Assembly (NCBI RefSeq): GCF_900086595.1
Contig: NZ_LT575472.1
Location: 1,881,971 to 1,945,970 of the forward strand
Length of the DNA: 64,000 nucleotides
From: Clostridium nigeriense
GTDB taxonomy: Bacteria > Bacillota > Clostridia > Clostridiales > Clostridiaceae
Direction: 5' to 3'
Shown here piece by piece: positions 37,208-46,200 of the stretch. Under the pieces are notes generated by a model. It did no database searches, was not told the origin of the DNA, and saw nothing but the letters and a program-made list of their open reading frames with translations. The stretch's first letter is position 1; each line of letters opens with the position of its first letter. A program made the position numbers and the translations under genes.

Positions 37208-39313
37208 ATGAAGGTTGTGCGATCTACTTGTAATTACTGTTCTATAGCTTGTAATTTTGATTTTCATGTTGATGATAATGGTTTTATTGAAAGAGTTAAA
37301 CCATCAGAAGATTATCCAGTTAATAAAGGTTTTTGTTGTGTAAAGGGACTAAATTTAGATAAACAAAATACATTATATGAGAATCCTGTATTACCATTGT
37401 TAAGAAGAGCAGATGGGGAATTAGAGCATATTTCTTGGGATAAGGCTTTTAATATTTTTGCAGAAAAAGTAAAAAACATTCAAAATAAGTATGGAAAAGA
37501 AAGTTTTGCTTTTTTAAGTACTGGTCAGCTTCTAAGTGAAGAAATGGCGTTAGCTGGGCATATAGGAAGAACATTTTTAGGTGGAAACGGTGATGGTAAT
37601 ACTAGATTATGTATGGCTACAGCGGTAGTAGCATATAAACAAAGTTTTGGTTTTGATGCACCACCATATACACTAGATGATTTAGAACATTCAGATGTTA
37701 TGATTTTTATAGGGTGTAATCCTATAGTTGCTCATCCTATATTGTGGAGTAGGGTTACAAAAAATAAGAATAAGAATAAAAAAGTAATAGTAATAGATCC
37801 AAGGAAAAGCGAAACTGTTGCAAGATCTGATATGTGGATAGATATTAAGCCAAAGTCAGATATAAGATTATTATATACTTTAGCTAATGTATTAATTGAA
37901 AAAGGTTGGATTGATGAAGAATTTATAAATAGTAGTACAGAGGATTTTGAAGGTTTTAAAAATCATGTAAAAAAATATGATATTAATGATGTAGAAGAAT
38001 ATACAGGAATATCTAAGGGGAGAGTTTTGGAACTTGCAGAAATAATTCATAATGGAGAAAGGGTTTCTTTTTGGTGGACAATGGGAGTAAATCAAGGCTT
38101 TCAAGCTGTAAGAACGGCACAAGCAGTAATTAATTTAGCCTTAATGACAGGAAATATAGGGAAACCTGGTACAGGTGCCAATTCTATAACAGGTCAATGT
38201 AATGCAATGGGTTCAAGACTTTTTAGTAATACAACTGGCTTATATGGTGGTGGTGAATATAGTGATGTGAACAGAAGAAAAGCAGTAGCAGATGCTTTAA
38301 ATATAGAGGAATCTCTATTGCCTAAAAAGCCAACTATACCATATAACGAAATAGTTGAAGGGATTAACAAGGGAAAAATTAAAGCTTTATGGGTTTTAGC
38401 CACTAATCCATTAGTTTCTTGGATTAATGATTTAGAATTTAAAGAGGCTGCTAAAAAACTTGAATTTTTAGCTGTTCAAGATATTTATTCAGATACAGAA
38501 ACTGCAAGATATGCTCACTTAATATTACCTTCAACAAATGGGCTAAAAAAACAAGGAGTTATTATTAATACTGAAAGAAGATTATCTAAGGTTCAACCTG
38601 TTTTAGAAAAGAAAAAAGATGAATTAACTGATTATGATATTATGCTTGGGATAGGAAAAGCTTTAGGAATGGGAGAATTATTAGACAAATGGAAAACACC
38701 TAAAGATGCTTTTGAAATATTAAAAGAATGTTCTAAAGGAATGCCTTGTGATATTACAGGAGTTGACTATGATGCTTTGAATGGTTCAAAGGGAATACAA
38801 TGGCCATGTAGAGAAGGGGAAAAAATTAATGAAGAGCAAAGAAGATTATTCGAAGACAAAAAATTCTTTACTCCTAACAAAAAGGCTAAGTTCATATATG
38901 AAGAAATTATGAATCCACCATATGAAATAAATGAAGAGTATCCATATATTCTTAATACTGGTAGAGCCACTGTAGGACAATGGCATACACAAACAAGAAC
39001 AAGAGAAATTTCTGATGTAGAAGCAATAATTGTAAAGGGAGGATATATAAATTTAAATACTGACTTAGCAGAGGAGCTTGACATAAAAGAAAATGATGTA
39101 GTTAGAGTAAGCTCACCTAATGGAATTAAAAATAGTTTTTTAGTTAAGTTAAGTAGAACTGTTAAAAAGAATCATCTTTATGCTCCTATGCACTATATTG
39201 AGGCAAACTCAATATTACCTTCTGTTTTTGATACATATTCAAAAGAACCTAATTATAAGTACACTCCAGTTAAAATAGAAAAGATAAAAGGTGATAATCA
39301 TGAAAAGAATTAA
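37208..39313 (+). CDS. Molybdopterin oxidoreductase, nitrate-reductase-like (copy 2)
   Basis: A 701-residue paralog of the enzyme at 27208-29292. It keeps C8-x2-C11-x3-C15 with GFCCVKG and the Mo-ligand Cys (135) in GDGNTRLCMAT. MGD-binding segments match copy 1 closely, but surface loops differ, for example KKPTIPYNEI and LLDKWKTP regions. No CRP/FNR-type site is seen in front, so the copies are probably regulated differently. Its end overlaps the ferredoxin gene by 14 bases. It may be a second nitrate reductase or act on another oxyanion. Confidence 0.88.
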   Translation: MKVVRSTCNYCSIACNFDFHVDDNGFIERVKPSEDYPVNKGFCCVKGLNLDKQNTLYENPVLPLLRRADGELEHISWDKAFNIFAEKVKNIQNKYGKESFAFLSTGQLLSEEMALAGHIGRTFLGGNGDGNTRLCMATAVVAYKQSFGFDAPPYTLDDLEHSDVMIFIGCNPIVAHPILWSRVTKNKNKNKKVIVIDPRKSETVARSDMWIDIKPKSDIRLLYTLANVLIEKGWIDEEFINSSTEDFEGFKNHVKKYDINDVEEYTGISKGRVLELAEIIHNGERVSFWWTMGVNQGFQAVRTAQAVINLALMTGNIGKPGTGANSITGQCNAMGSRLFSNTTGLYGGGEYSDVNRRKAVADALNIEESLLPKKPTIPYNEIVEGINKGKIKALWVLATNPLVSWINDLEFKEAAKKLEFLAVQDIYSDTETARYAHLILPSTNGLKKQGVIINTERRLSKVQPVLEKKKDELTDYDIMLGIGKALGMGELLDKWKTPKDAFEILKECSKGMPCDITGVDYDALNGSKGIQWPCREGEKINEEQRRLFEDKKFFTPNKKAKFIYEEIMNPPYEINEEYPYILNTGRATVGQWHTQTRTREISDVEAIIVKGGYINLNTDLAEELDIKENDVVRVSSPNGIKNSFLVKLSRTVKKNHLYAPMHYIEANSILPSVFDTYSKEPNYKYTPVKIEKIKGDNHEKN

Positions 39314-39713
39314 AATTGATAGAAAAAAATGTATTGGGTGTTTAACTTGTACTACTGCTTGTAAGGTTTCTCATGGATGTAGAGATACAAGAGGAAGAAT
39401 AGTAATAAACAGTGAAGGAAGATATGCCCCTATATATTGTAGACATTGCACAAGGCCTGAATGTGTATATGCATGTCCAACTGGAGCTATGAGAAGAGAT
39501 GATGAAAGCGGATATGTTATTTATGATAAAAGTAGATGTGCAACTTGTTATATGTGTATAATGGCATGTCCATATGGCGTGCTAAAGATGGATTATCAAA
39601 CCAATAGAGAAGTAATGAAATGTGACATGTGTTTATCTACAGAAAGTAAATATCCTCAATGTGTAGATAAATGTCCTATGGGAGCTTTAACATTAGAGGA
39701 GGTAAAGGAATAA
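39300..39713 (+). CDS. Four-cluster ferredoxin-like subunit (copy 2)
   Basis: A 137-residue paralog of the first ferredoxin subunit, with all 16 cluster Cys: CIGCLTCTTAC, CRHCTRPECVYAC, CATCYMCIMAC and CDMC...CVDKC. The ATG at 39300 is eight bases after AAGG and is preferred over a GTG at 39291. It overlaps the catalytic-subunit gene and abuts the FAD gene, as in module 1. Confidence 0.93.
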   Translation: MKRIKIDRKKCIGCLTCTTACKVSHGCRDTRGRIVINSEGRYAPIYCRHCTRPECVYACPTGAMRRDDESGYVIYDKSRCATCYMCIMACPYGVLKMDYQTNREVMKCDMCLSTESKYPQCVDKCPMGALTLEEVKE

Positions 39714-40936
39714 TGAAGTATGTTATTGTTGGAGCATCAGCTTCAGGTATAAATGCAGCAAGAACTCTTAGACAATTTAATAAAGAATGTGAGATAACAT
39801 TAGTTTCAAAAGATACATATGTTTATTCAAGATGTATTTTGCATCATTTTCTAGATGGACGAAGAGAAATAGATGATTTAGACTTTACACCTGACAATTT
39901 TTTTGAGATGTATAAAATAAATTGGATTAAGGGAAGAGAAGTAGTTGGAATAGATGTAAAAGAAAAAAGGCTTACTTTAGATAATAGTGAAAATGTAAGC
40001 TATGACAAAGTTTTACTTGCAGCGGGATCATCATCATTTTTACCTCCAATAGAAAATTTAAGAAGTGCCAATAATGTTATTGGGCTTAGAAATTTAGATG
40101 ATGTAATAAAAATAAAGGAAATGGCAACAAAGGTAAAAAATATAGCAATCCTGGGAGCAGGCCTTGTTGGGGTAGATGCCTTAGCAGGTTTATTGGATTA
40201 CGATGTTAATATAACATTAATAGAAATGGGAGATAGATTGCTTCCGTTGCAATTAGATAAATATGCAGCAAGTGCATATGAAGAAAGACTAATAAAAGAA
40301 GGGGTAAATTTGAAATTTGGAGTAAGAGCTGAAAAAGTTATAGTAGATGATAATAATAATCCAATATCTATAAAGTTAAATACTGAGGAAGAAATTCCTT
40401 GTGAACTGATAATTGCATGCGCAGGAGTAAGATCTAATATAGGCTTTTTAAAGGATAGTGGAATAGAATGTGATAAATTTGGATTAATCATAAATGAGAA
40501 AGGAGAAACAAACGTTAAGGATGTATATGGAGCTGGTGATATAACAGGAAGAAATCCAATTTGGCCAACAGCAGTTAAAGAAGGGATAATAGCAGCTAAT
40601 AATATGATTGGTAAGGAAACATATATGGAAGATTTTTTTGGAAGTAAAAATACAATGAATTTTTGTGGCTTAGCAACTATGTCTCTTGGAATAGTTACAA
40701 AACCTGATGATACATATGAAGAAATTATTGATATTGATGGGAAGGATTATAAGAAAATTATTTATAAGGATGGAGCAATATATGGAGCAATAATTCAAGG
40801 TGATCTATCTTATGTAGGTGTATTAACCCAACTAATAAAAGAAAAAATAAATGTTAATAGGGTGAAAAAACCATTATTTGATATAGATTATTCTGATTTC
40901 TTTAATGAAACTCAAAACTTAGAATTTGTTTATTAA
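39713..40936 (+). CDS. FAD-dependent NADH oxidoreductase subunit (copy 2)
   Basis: A 407-residue paralog of the module 1 flavoprotein with VIVGASASGINA, IAILGAGLVGVDA and VYGAGDITG nucleotide-binding motifs. The ATG at 39713 overlaps the ferredoxin stop by one base, exactly as in module 1, and gives almost the same length; an upstream start in the same frame is not supported. Confidence 0.92.
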   Translation: MKYVIVGASASGINAARTLRQFNKECEITLVSKDTYVYSRCILHHFLDGRREIDDLDFTPDNFFEMYKINWIKGREVVGIDVKEKRLTLDNSENVSYDKVLLAAGSSSFLPPIENLRSANNVIGLRNLDDVIKIKEMATKVKNIAILGAGLVGVDALAGLLDYDVNITLIEMGDRLLPLQLDKYAASAYEERLIKEGVNLKFGVRAEKVIVDDNNNPISIKLNTEEEIPCELIIACAGVRSNIGFLKDSGIECDKFGLIINEKGETNVKDVYGAGDITGRNPIWPTAVKEGIIAANNMIGKETYMEDFFGSKNTMNFCGLATMSLGIVTKPDDTYEEIIDIDGKDYKKIIYKDGAIYGAIIQGDLSYVGVLTQLIKEKINVNRVKKPLFDIDYSDFFNETQNLEFVY

Positions 40937-40952
40937 TAAAGTAGGTGAGCTT

Positions 40953-41903
40953 ATGGAGTCAAAATCTATTTTAAAAAAAATTAAGAATATGCCTGTACCA
41001 ATTTTGCCAACTATGGTAGGAGCAGCTACATTGTCAAATGTATACCAAATACTAGGGTATGATTGGATAAGGCATATAACTATGTGGGTAGCAACAATTA
41101 TATTAATAGCATATATAATTAAAATCACTTTATATTTTGATACTTGTAAAAGTGAATATAGCAATACAGTTCCAGCAAGTTTATATGCTGGATTTACAAT
41201 GATATTAATGATTCTAGGTTCGTATTATTTTACATATAATAATTTTATTGGAAAAGCATTATGGTATATAGGTTTAGTATTACATGCAATTCATATAGTA
41301 GTCTTTACTTATAGAAATGTAGTTCCAGGGATTAAGAAAGAAACCTTTGTACCAAGTTGGTTTGTTACATATAACGGAATAATGGTTTCTGCTGTAGTAG
41401 GAAAACCTATGAATGAACCTTTTATAGGGAAAATAGTAGTGTATTATGGTATAGTAGCTTTTATATTAATTTTACCTTTCATGATTAAAAGATTAAGAAA
41501 AGAAAGTCTAAATGATGCTTTATTTCATACTCAAGCCATATTAATAGCACCATCTAGTCTTTGTTTAGTAACTTATTTAAATTTTATTGAGAATCCAAAT
41601 AAGATAATTATTTATATTTTCTATACAATTATTTTTTTGACTTTGATATTTATTTTATATATGTTACCTAGATTTTTTTCTTATACCTTTACTCCGGGAT
41701 TTGCTGGATTAACATTCCCCATGGCTATAGCAATAGTAGCATCAATAAAAGCATCTTCATATTTTGACAGTATAGGTCATAGCACTATAGCTTATATTAT
41801 AAAAGAGATTAGTGGATTTCAAATATATATAACCACTACAATTATAGCTTATGTTTTATATAAGTTTGTATATTTATTATTTAAAAGTTATAAAGAGGTT
41901 TAA
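40953..41903 (+). CDS. TDT-family (TehA/SLAC1-like) channel, copy 1
   Basis: A 316-residue integral membrane protein with about ten helices. MPVPILPTMVGAATLSN and TVPASLYAGFTM resemble TehA/SLAC1-fold TDT proteins, which include tellurite-resistance and anion channels. Placed behind nitrate-reductase module 2, it could move nitrate, nitrite or a related anion; plant SLAC1 relatives conduct nitrate. The ATG at 40953 follows GTAGGTGAG and gives the same length as the paralog downstream. Confidence 0.82.
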   Translation: MESKSILKKIKNMPVPILPTMVGAATLSNVYQILGYDWIRHITMWVATIILIAYIIKITLYFDTCKSEYSNTVPASLYAGFTMILMILGSYYFTYNNFIGKALWYIGLVLHAIHIVVFTYRNVVPGIKKETFVPSWFVTYNGIMVSAVVGKPMNEPFIGKIVVYYGIVAFILILPFMIKRLRKESLNDALFHTQAILIAPSSLCLVTYLNFIENPNKIIIYIFYTIIFLTLIFILYMLPRFFSYTFTPGFAGLTFPMAIAIVASIKASSYFDSIGHSTIAYIIKEISGFQIYITTTIIAYVLYKFVYLLFKSYKEV

Positions 41904-41967
41904 TAAATTTATTATATGAATGTTATTCATAATTATAGTTTTTTGTTTAAATATTAATATAAAATAT

Positions 41968-42015
41968 AAATTCTGTGATTATTATCACAGAATTTATATT
42001 TTTAAGGAGTATAAT
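41968..42015 (+). promoter_or_regulatory. Second CRP/FNR-type operator with promoter
   Basis: TGTGATTATTATCACA at 41974-41989 is identical to the site at 27115 and sits in a longer palindrome with 12-bp arms (41968-41979, 41984-41995). TATAAT at 42010-42015 is a perfect -10, 28.5 bases from the palindrome centre, again a class II layout. As RNA the palindrome could also be a hairpin ending the upstream gene. The rest of the 224-bp gap is A/T-rich with no further signal. Confidence 0.7.
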
Positions 42016-42127
42016 TAAAGTGCAATCTTATTTGGAGAAATTATAATATCAACTTAAGTGAAAAAATTAACAAGCAATCATAAGATTAAATTAAAGTTTA
42101 AGTTACTAAATTGAGTCGGGAGGAAAA

Positions 42128-43078
42128 ATGAATAACAATTTATTAAGAAAGACAGAAAATATACCAGTTCCATTATTGCCTACTATGGTTGGAGCAGCAA
42201 CATTATCTAATATTTACTCTAACTTAGGATATGGACTAATAAGACATTTAACAATGTGGTTAGCTACTTCTATTTTATTAATTTACTTGGTTAAAATTTT
42301 AGCATTTACAGAAACTTGTAAAAAAGAATATTATAATACAGTACCGGCAAGTCTATATGCAGGATTTACTATGGTAACGATGATTTTAGGATCTTATTAT
42401 TTTGACTATAATAATTTAATTGGGAAAGCATTATGGAGCATTGGTTTAGCTTTACATACTATACATATAATAATATTTACATATAAAAATGTTATAAACG
42501 GAGTTAACAAAGAAACATTTATCCCTACATGGTTTGTTACATACAATGGTATAATGGTTTCCGTAGTAGTAGGATCAGCTATGAAAGAGCCAATAATAAA
42601 TAAAATAGTGTTATATTATGGTATATTGGTTTTAATATTGATTTTACCATTTATGGTAATTAGATTAATAAAATTACCATTAAAGGATGCTTTTTATCAT
42701 TCCCAAGCTATTTTATTAGCGCCTTCTAGCTTGTGTGTTGTTTGCTATTTAAGTGTTACTAAGAATCCTAATAAGTTTTTATTATATACTTTATACTTTT
42801 TAGTAATAATTACGTTTTTATTTATATTGTACAAGCTACCTAGATTTTTTTCCTTTAAATTTTCGCCAAGTTTTGCAGCTTTAACCTTCCCAATGGCAAT
42901 AGGCACTTTAGCATCTATAAGAATGTCAGCTTATTTATCTGATATGGGATATGAGGTAATAGGTAATTTAATAAAAGAAATATCAGGATTGCAGCTTTAT
43001 ATAACAACAGGAATAATAGCTTTTGTATTGTTTAACTTTTTCAAATTATTTTTAAGTGCAGTTAAGGATGAAAATTAG
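42128..43078 (+). CDS. TDT-family (TehA/SLAC1-like) channel, copy 2
   Basis: A 316-residue paralog of the preceding channel, starting MNNNLLRKTENIPVPLLPTM. Key segments VPLLPTMVGAATLSN, TVPASLYAGFTMVTMILGSYYF and RFFSFKFSPSFAALTFPMA are shared. It has its own CRP/FNR-type promoter, unlike copy 1, and its own terminator. GGGAGGA precedes the ATG. Anion transport linked to nitrate respiration is inferred. Confidence 0.82.
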   Translation: MNNNLLRKTENIPVPLLPTMVGAATLSNIYSNLGYGLIRHLTMWLATSILLIYLVKILAFTETCKKEYYNTVPASLYAGFTMVTMILGSYYFDYNNLIGKALWSIGLALHTIHIIIFTYKNVINGVNKETFIPTWFVTYNGIMVSVVVGSAMKEPIINKIVLYYGILVLILILPFMVIRLIKLPLKDAFYHSQAILLAPSSLCVVCYLSVTKNPNKFLLYTLYFLVIITFLFILYKLPRFFSFKFSPSFAALTFPMAIGTLASIRMSAYLSDMGYEVIGNLIKEISGLQLYITTGIIAFVLFNFFKLFLSAVKDEN

Positions 43079-43081
43079 TAG

Positions 43082-43115
43082 AAAAAACTTGTATCTAATG
43101 ATGCAAGTTTTTTTA
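43082..43115 (+). terminator. Terminator
   Basis: AAAAAACTTG and CAAGTTTTTT arms around a 12-base loop, after the second TDT gene. Confidence 0.85.
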
Positions 43116-43214
43116 TTATTTTAAAAAAAGGTATTCACAAATGGTTAATAATAGAGTATTATATTATTAAGAAATAAACATATCGGAATAGTAGGAATAA
43201 AAGGAGAGGTTAAT

Positions 43215-44141
43215 ATGAAAATAGCAAATAGTTTAGTTCAATTAATAGGAAAGACGCCATTATTAGAATTATCAAATTATAATAAAGAAAAAAATACTTT
43301 AGGTACTATAATTGCAAAACTTGAATACTTTAATCCAGGTGGAAGCGTAAAAGATAGAATTGGTTTTGGGATGATAGAAGCTGCAGAAAGAGATGGATTA
43401 TTAAATAAGGATTCAGTTATTATTGAACCTACTAGTGGTAATACTGGAATTGCATTAGCATATATATCAGCAGCAAAAGGATATAGATTAATTTTGACTA
43501 TGCCAGAAACTATGAGCATAGAAAGAAGAAATCTTTTAAAAGCTTTAGGAGCTGAATTAGTTTTAACTCCAGGAGCAGAAGGAATGAAGGGTGCTATTGC
43601 AAAGGCTAATGAGTTAAAGGCATCAATAGAAAATTCTATTATACTTCAACAATTTGAAAATCCAGCAAATCCTGAAATTCATAGAGTAACAACTGCAGAA
43701 GAAATATGGAATGATACCGATGGTGAAGTTGATATAGTAGTAGCTGGAGTTGGAACAGGAGGAACTTTAACAGGTATAGGAGAAGTTTTAAAATCAAGAA
43801 AAAGTGATGTTAAGGTTGTAGCAGTAGAGCCAACTAATTCACCAGTTATTTCAGGAGGAAAACCTGGACCTCATAAACTTCAAGGAATTGGAGCAGGATT
43901 TATACCGAAGAATTTAAATATTTCAATTATTGATGAAGTAATAAAAGTTGAAAATGAAGATGCTTTTAAAGCTTCAAAGGATTTAGCAAGAACAGAGGGT
44001 TTATTGGTAGGAATATCATCAGGAGCGGCAATAGTTGCAGCAACAGAATTAGCAAATAGGGAAGAAAATAAAGGGAAAAATATAATTGTAATATTACCTG
44101 ATACAGGAGAAAGATATTTATCAACTGATTTGTATAAATAA
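43215..44141 (+). CDS. cysK: Cysteine synthase A (O-acetylserine sulfhydrylase)
   Basis: A 308-residue PLP enzyme making cysteine from O-acetylserine and sulfide. The PLP Lys46 is in GGSVKDRIG, the substrate loop is [12 protein letters not shown], the phosphate-binding loop [10 protein letters not shown] and the late SSGAAIVAA is present. AAAGGAGAGG precedes the ATG. A CymR-like regulator gene is next. Confidence 0.96.
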   Translation: MKIANSLVQLIGKTPLLELSNYNKEKNTLGTIIAKLEYFNPGGSVKDRIGFGMIEAAERDGLLNKDSVIIEPTSGNTGIALAYISAAKGYRLILTMPETMSIERRNLLKALGAELVLTPGAEGMKGAIAKANELKASIENSIILQQFENPANPEIHRVTTAEEIWNDTDGEVDIVVAGVGTGGTLTGIGEVLKSRKSDVKVVAVEPTNSPVISGGKPGPHKLQGIGAGFIPKNLNISIIDEVIKVENEDAFKASKDLARTEGLLVGISSGAAIVAATELANREENKGKNIIVILPDTGERYLSTDLYK

Positions 44142-44149
44142 ATTTTAAG

Positions 44150-44180
44150 AAGTCATTGCTATTTCTAGTGATGACTTTTA
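44150..44180 (+). terminator. Terminator after cysK
   Basis: An 11-bp stem AAGTCATTGCT/AGTGATGACTT with two G-U pairs, followed by TTATTATT. Confidence 0.75.
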
Positions 44181-44216
44181 TTATTAAATATATAATAAAT
44201 AGAAAAAGGTGATTAA

Positions 44217-44648
44217 GTGAAAATTTCAACCAAAGGGAGATATGGATTAAGGGCTTTAATTGACCTAGCTATTAATATGGATTCTGAAAATGTGAGTATT
44301 AAGGCTATTTCAGAAAGACAAAATATTTCGGAAAGATATTTAGAGCAAATATTCTCATTGCTTAGAAAAGCTGGAATAATAGTAGGGAGAAAAGGAGCTC
44401 AAGGTGGGTATAGCTTAGGGAAAAATATAAGCGAATTAACTATAATGGAAATATTAAAAGTTCTAGAAGGAGATAGTATTTTTATAGATTTGAATGATAA
44501 AGAAGAAAATGAACTAGAAGACTTTGTAAATAAAAATTTATGGAAAGATATAAATACAATAATAAATGATTATTTTACAAATATAACTTTAGAAGATTTA
44601 GTTGATAATTATAAAAAATCTAAAGATACTATTATATATTATATTTAA
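44217..44648 (+). CDS. Rrf2-family regulator, CymR-like
   Basis: A 143-residue winged-helix regulator with the Rrf2 start MKISTKGRYGLRALIDLA, recognition helix region ISERYLEQIFSLLRKAG and wing GAQGGYSLG. It contains no Cys, so it cannot bind an Fe-S cluster as IscR does, and is more like CymR, the cysteine-metabolism repressor. In B. subtilis and S. aureus CymR forms a complex with CysK, and cysK is the gene just upstream here. GTG start with AAAGGTGA upstream. Confidence 0.85.
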   Translation: MKISTKGRYGLRALIDLAINMDSENVSIKAISERQNISERYLEQIFSLLRKAGIIVGRKGAQGGYSLGKNISELTIMEILKVLEGDSIFIDLNDKEENELEDFVNKNLWKDINTIINDYFTNITLEDLVDNYKKSKDTIIYYI

Positions 44649-44677
44649 AATACAAAATTCTATGAGAGATATTTTAT

Positions 44678-44702
44678 ACGGCTACCTATAGGCAGCCGTT
44701 AT
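44678..44702. terminator. Bidirectional terminator between convergent genes
   Basis: ACGGCTACC (44678-44686) and GGCAGCCGT (44691-44699) with T-rich flanks on each side. Confidence 0.8.
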
Positions 44703-44706
44703 TAGT

Positions 44707-45330
44707 TTAAAATAATTTTGCATCCAATTCACTTGATATAGCAAGATTATAAATATAAGAATTACATATTTCTAAAATGAATTCTTCTTTTTCGTTTTCA
44801 TTAAGGTTTAAGGAATTTAGCATATTATGATATTTCATAACGTATTCCCTCATATCATCTAAGTTTTCATAAACATAATAATTTAAAGCGTCATCGCTAA
44901 TTTTATAATGTTCTTTTAATAAAGAATAAAATATTCTTCCACCAAATAAATCTGCTAAAAATCTTGTATAAGCATGGGCTATAATGAATTTGGGATTTAT
45001 TTCCACTATAGAATTTATTCTATTTACGTATGCTAATGTAGAAGGAAGGATATCTATATCTTTATTATTAGAAAGTACTTTGACATCTTTTCTTATAGAA
45101 GAAGATCTATAAATTTCAGGTGTTACAAAAGGTTTTATATCCTCTAGGTCCTTAAATTTGTCTAAGTTATATTCAATAGATTCATAAACATAAGCTAAAT
45201 TGTAAATGTATTCAGAGTAGCTTTCTACAGTAGCATTTTTATTAAGTAATCTATAAGTAAAGCCTGAACTTTCAGCAGCTTTATGTAACACATTACTTTT
45301 ATTTCTAATTTCCATCATTAAATTATTCAT
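44707..45330 (-). CDS. Heme oxygenase
   Basis: A 207-residue all-helical protein of the biliverdin-producing heme oxygenase family. The proximal heme ligand is probably His16 in SNVLHKAAE; YEYSEYIYNLAYVYESIE-like spacing follows; the distal helix is AHAYTRFLADLFGGR, in which Asp127 and Gly130-Gly131 fit the family motif, while the first Gly and the Ser of GDLSGG are Ala and Phe. It would release iron from heme. AGAGGAGTG precedes the ATG and a near-consensus Fur box lies upstream, indicating induction by iron shortage. Confidence 0.88.
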   Translation of the reverse strand: MNNLMMEIRNKSNVLHKAAESSGFTYRLLNKNATVESYSEYIYNLAYVYESIEYNLDKFKDLEDIKPFVTPEIYRSSSIRKDVKVLSNNKDIDILPSTLAYVNRINSIVEINPKFIIAHAYTRFLADLFGGRIFYSLLKEHYKISDDALNYYVYENLDDMREYVMKYHNMLNSLNLNENEKEEFILEICNSYIYNLAISSELDAKLF

Positions 45331-45343
45331 ATTAACACTCCTC

Positions 45344-45362
45344 TGATAATGATTATCATTTA
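45344..45362 (-). promoter_or_regulatory. Fur box upstream of heme oxygenase
   Basis: TGATAATGATTATCATTTA matches the GATAATGATTATCATTATC consensus at nearly every position and is palindromic. It ends 14 bases before the start codon, so bound Fur would block the promoter or early transcription. Confidence 0.88.
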
Positions 45363-45732
45363 TTATATTAAAAGAATACTACTAATATTAAAAAACATCA
45401 AACCTTAAATAGGTTGAAATTTTTAATATTATCATCAAAAAACTTGATTTTATATAGTTTTTCATAATCATACTGAACAAAGTTCATTATAGCTGAAAAT
45501 TTAACTATTAAATTACTATATTTTTAAAATTTAGTAATTTAATAATAGGTATTTATTTTTATTGAATATAGAAAAATCAGTAAGAGATTAACTTATATTT
45601 ATAGTAAAAAAATAAGGGTTTTTTGAATAATCATTAATTGGATATAATTTTTATAATTGTGTAATCATTGTAATAAAGTCTTACAAATGCTAATATGTAA
45701 TTGATATCAAAGAAATGTGGTTGGTGATTCTT
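45363..45732. other. Intergenic region with one inverted repeat
   Basis: No gene is seen over about 370 A/T-rich bases. An 11-bp perfect inverted repeat TTAAATTACTA (45508-45518) and TAGTAATTTAA (45532-45542) may be a hairpin or operator. It lies between the divergent heme oxygenase and membrane-protein genes. Confidence 0.5.
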
Positions 45733-46107
45733 ATGATAAAAAATAATTTAAAAAGCTTTAAAAGTTTTATTCTTATTTTTATGGTTAGTTTAGTAGTTTT
45801 CTATTTCCTTGGGAGTATTATTTCTAACTTAAAGGGATTCAATTTTAGAGATGTAATTTTTGTTGAAGGAATAATTGTTTTAATGGGAGTAATTTTTTCT
45901 TCAATAGATGGCAGCCCTCAAGGATTATCACTTCAAGAATTTGGCCAAATAAATCCACAATACTTTGCTAATATAATTTTAGAAACAAAAGTTAGAGAAG
46001 GTAAAGGTTTAATTGAAATTTCTAATGTGAAAATTAATATTGACTTAATAAGTATGGCTATAGTATTAGGTGCAACTATAACTTTAATTAGTAGCTTTAT
46101 AATATAG
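45733..46107 (+). CDS. Small membrane protein of unknown function
   Basis: About 124 residues with three hydrophobic segments (FILIFMVSLVVFYFLG, VIFVEGIIVLMGVIF, LISMAIVLGATITLI) and a polar middle containing GLSLQEFGQINPQYFANIILE. The ATG at 45733 follows GGTGA and is preferred over one at 45715, which lacks a ribosome binding site. No family recognised. A terminator follows. Confidence 0.65.
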   Translation: MIKNNLKSFKSFILIFMVSLVVFYFLGSIISNLKGFNFRDVIFVEGIIVLMGVIFSSIDGSPQGLSLQEFGQINPQYFANIILETKVREGKGLIEISNVKINIDLISMAIVLGATITLISSFII

Positions 46108-46119
46108 GTTAACTATGGA

Positions 46120-46156
46120 AGCAAATATTCTATAATTTAGAATATTTGCTTTTTTT
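46120..46156 (+). terminator. Terminator
   Basis: Perfect 13-bp stem AGCAAATATTCTA/TAGAATATTTGCT followed by T7. Confidence 0.9.
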
Positions 46157-46200
46157 TATAATATCTTATTAATAAGTTATTAATGTCAGGAGAATTTAGT

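Noticed and set aside
41968-41995. Palindrome as only a terminator for the first TDT gene
   Set aside because: Its 16-bp core is identical to the site at 27115, where no upstream gene needs a terminator, and a -10 lies at the expected distance.
45715-45732. Earlier ATG for the small membrane protein
   Set aside because: No Shine-Dalgarno sequence precedes it, while the ATG at 45733 has GGTGA at good distance.
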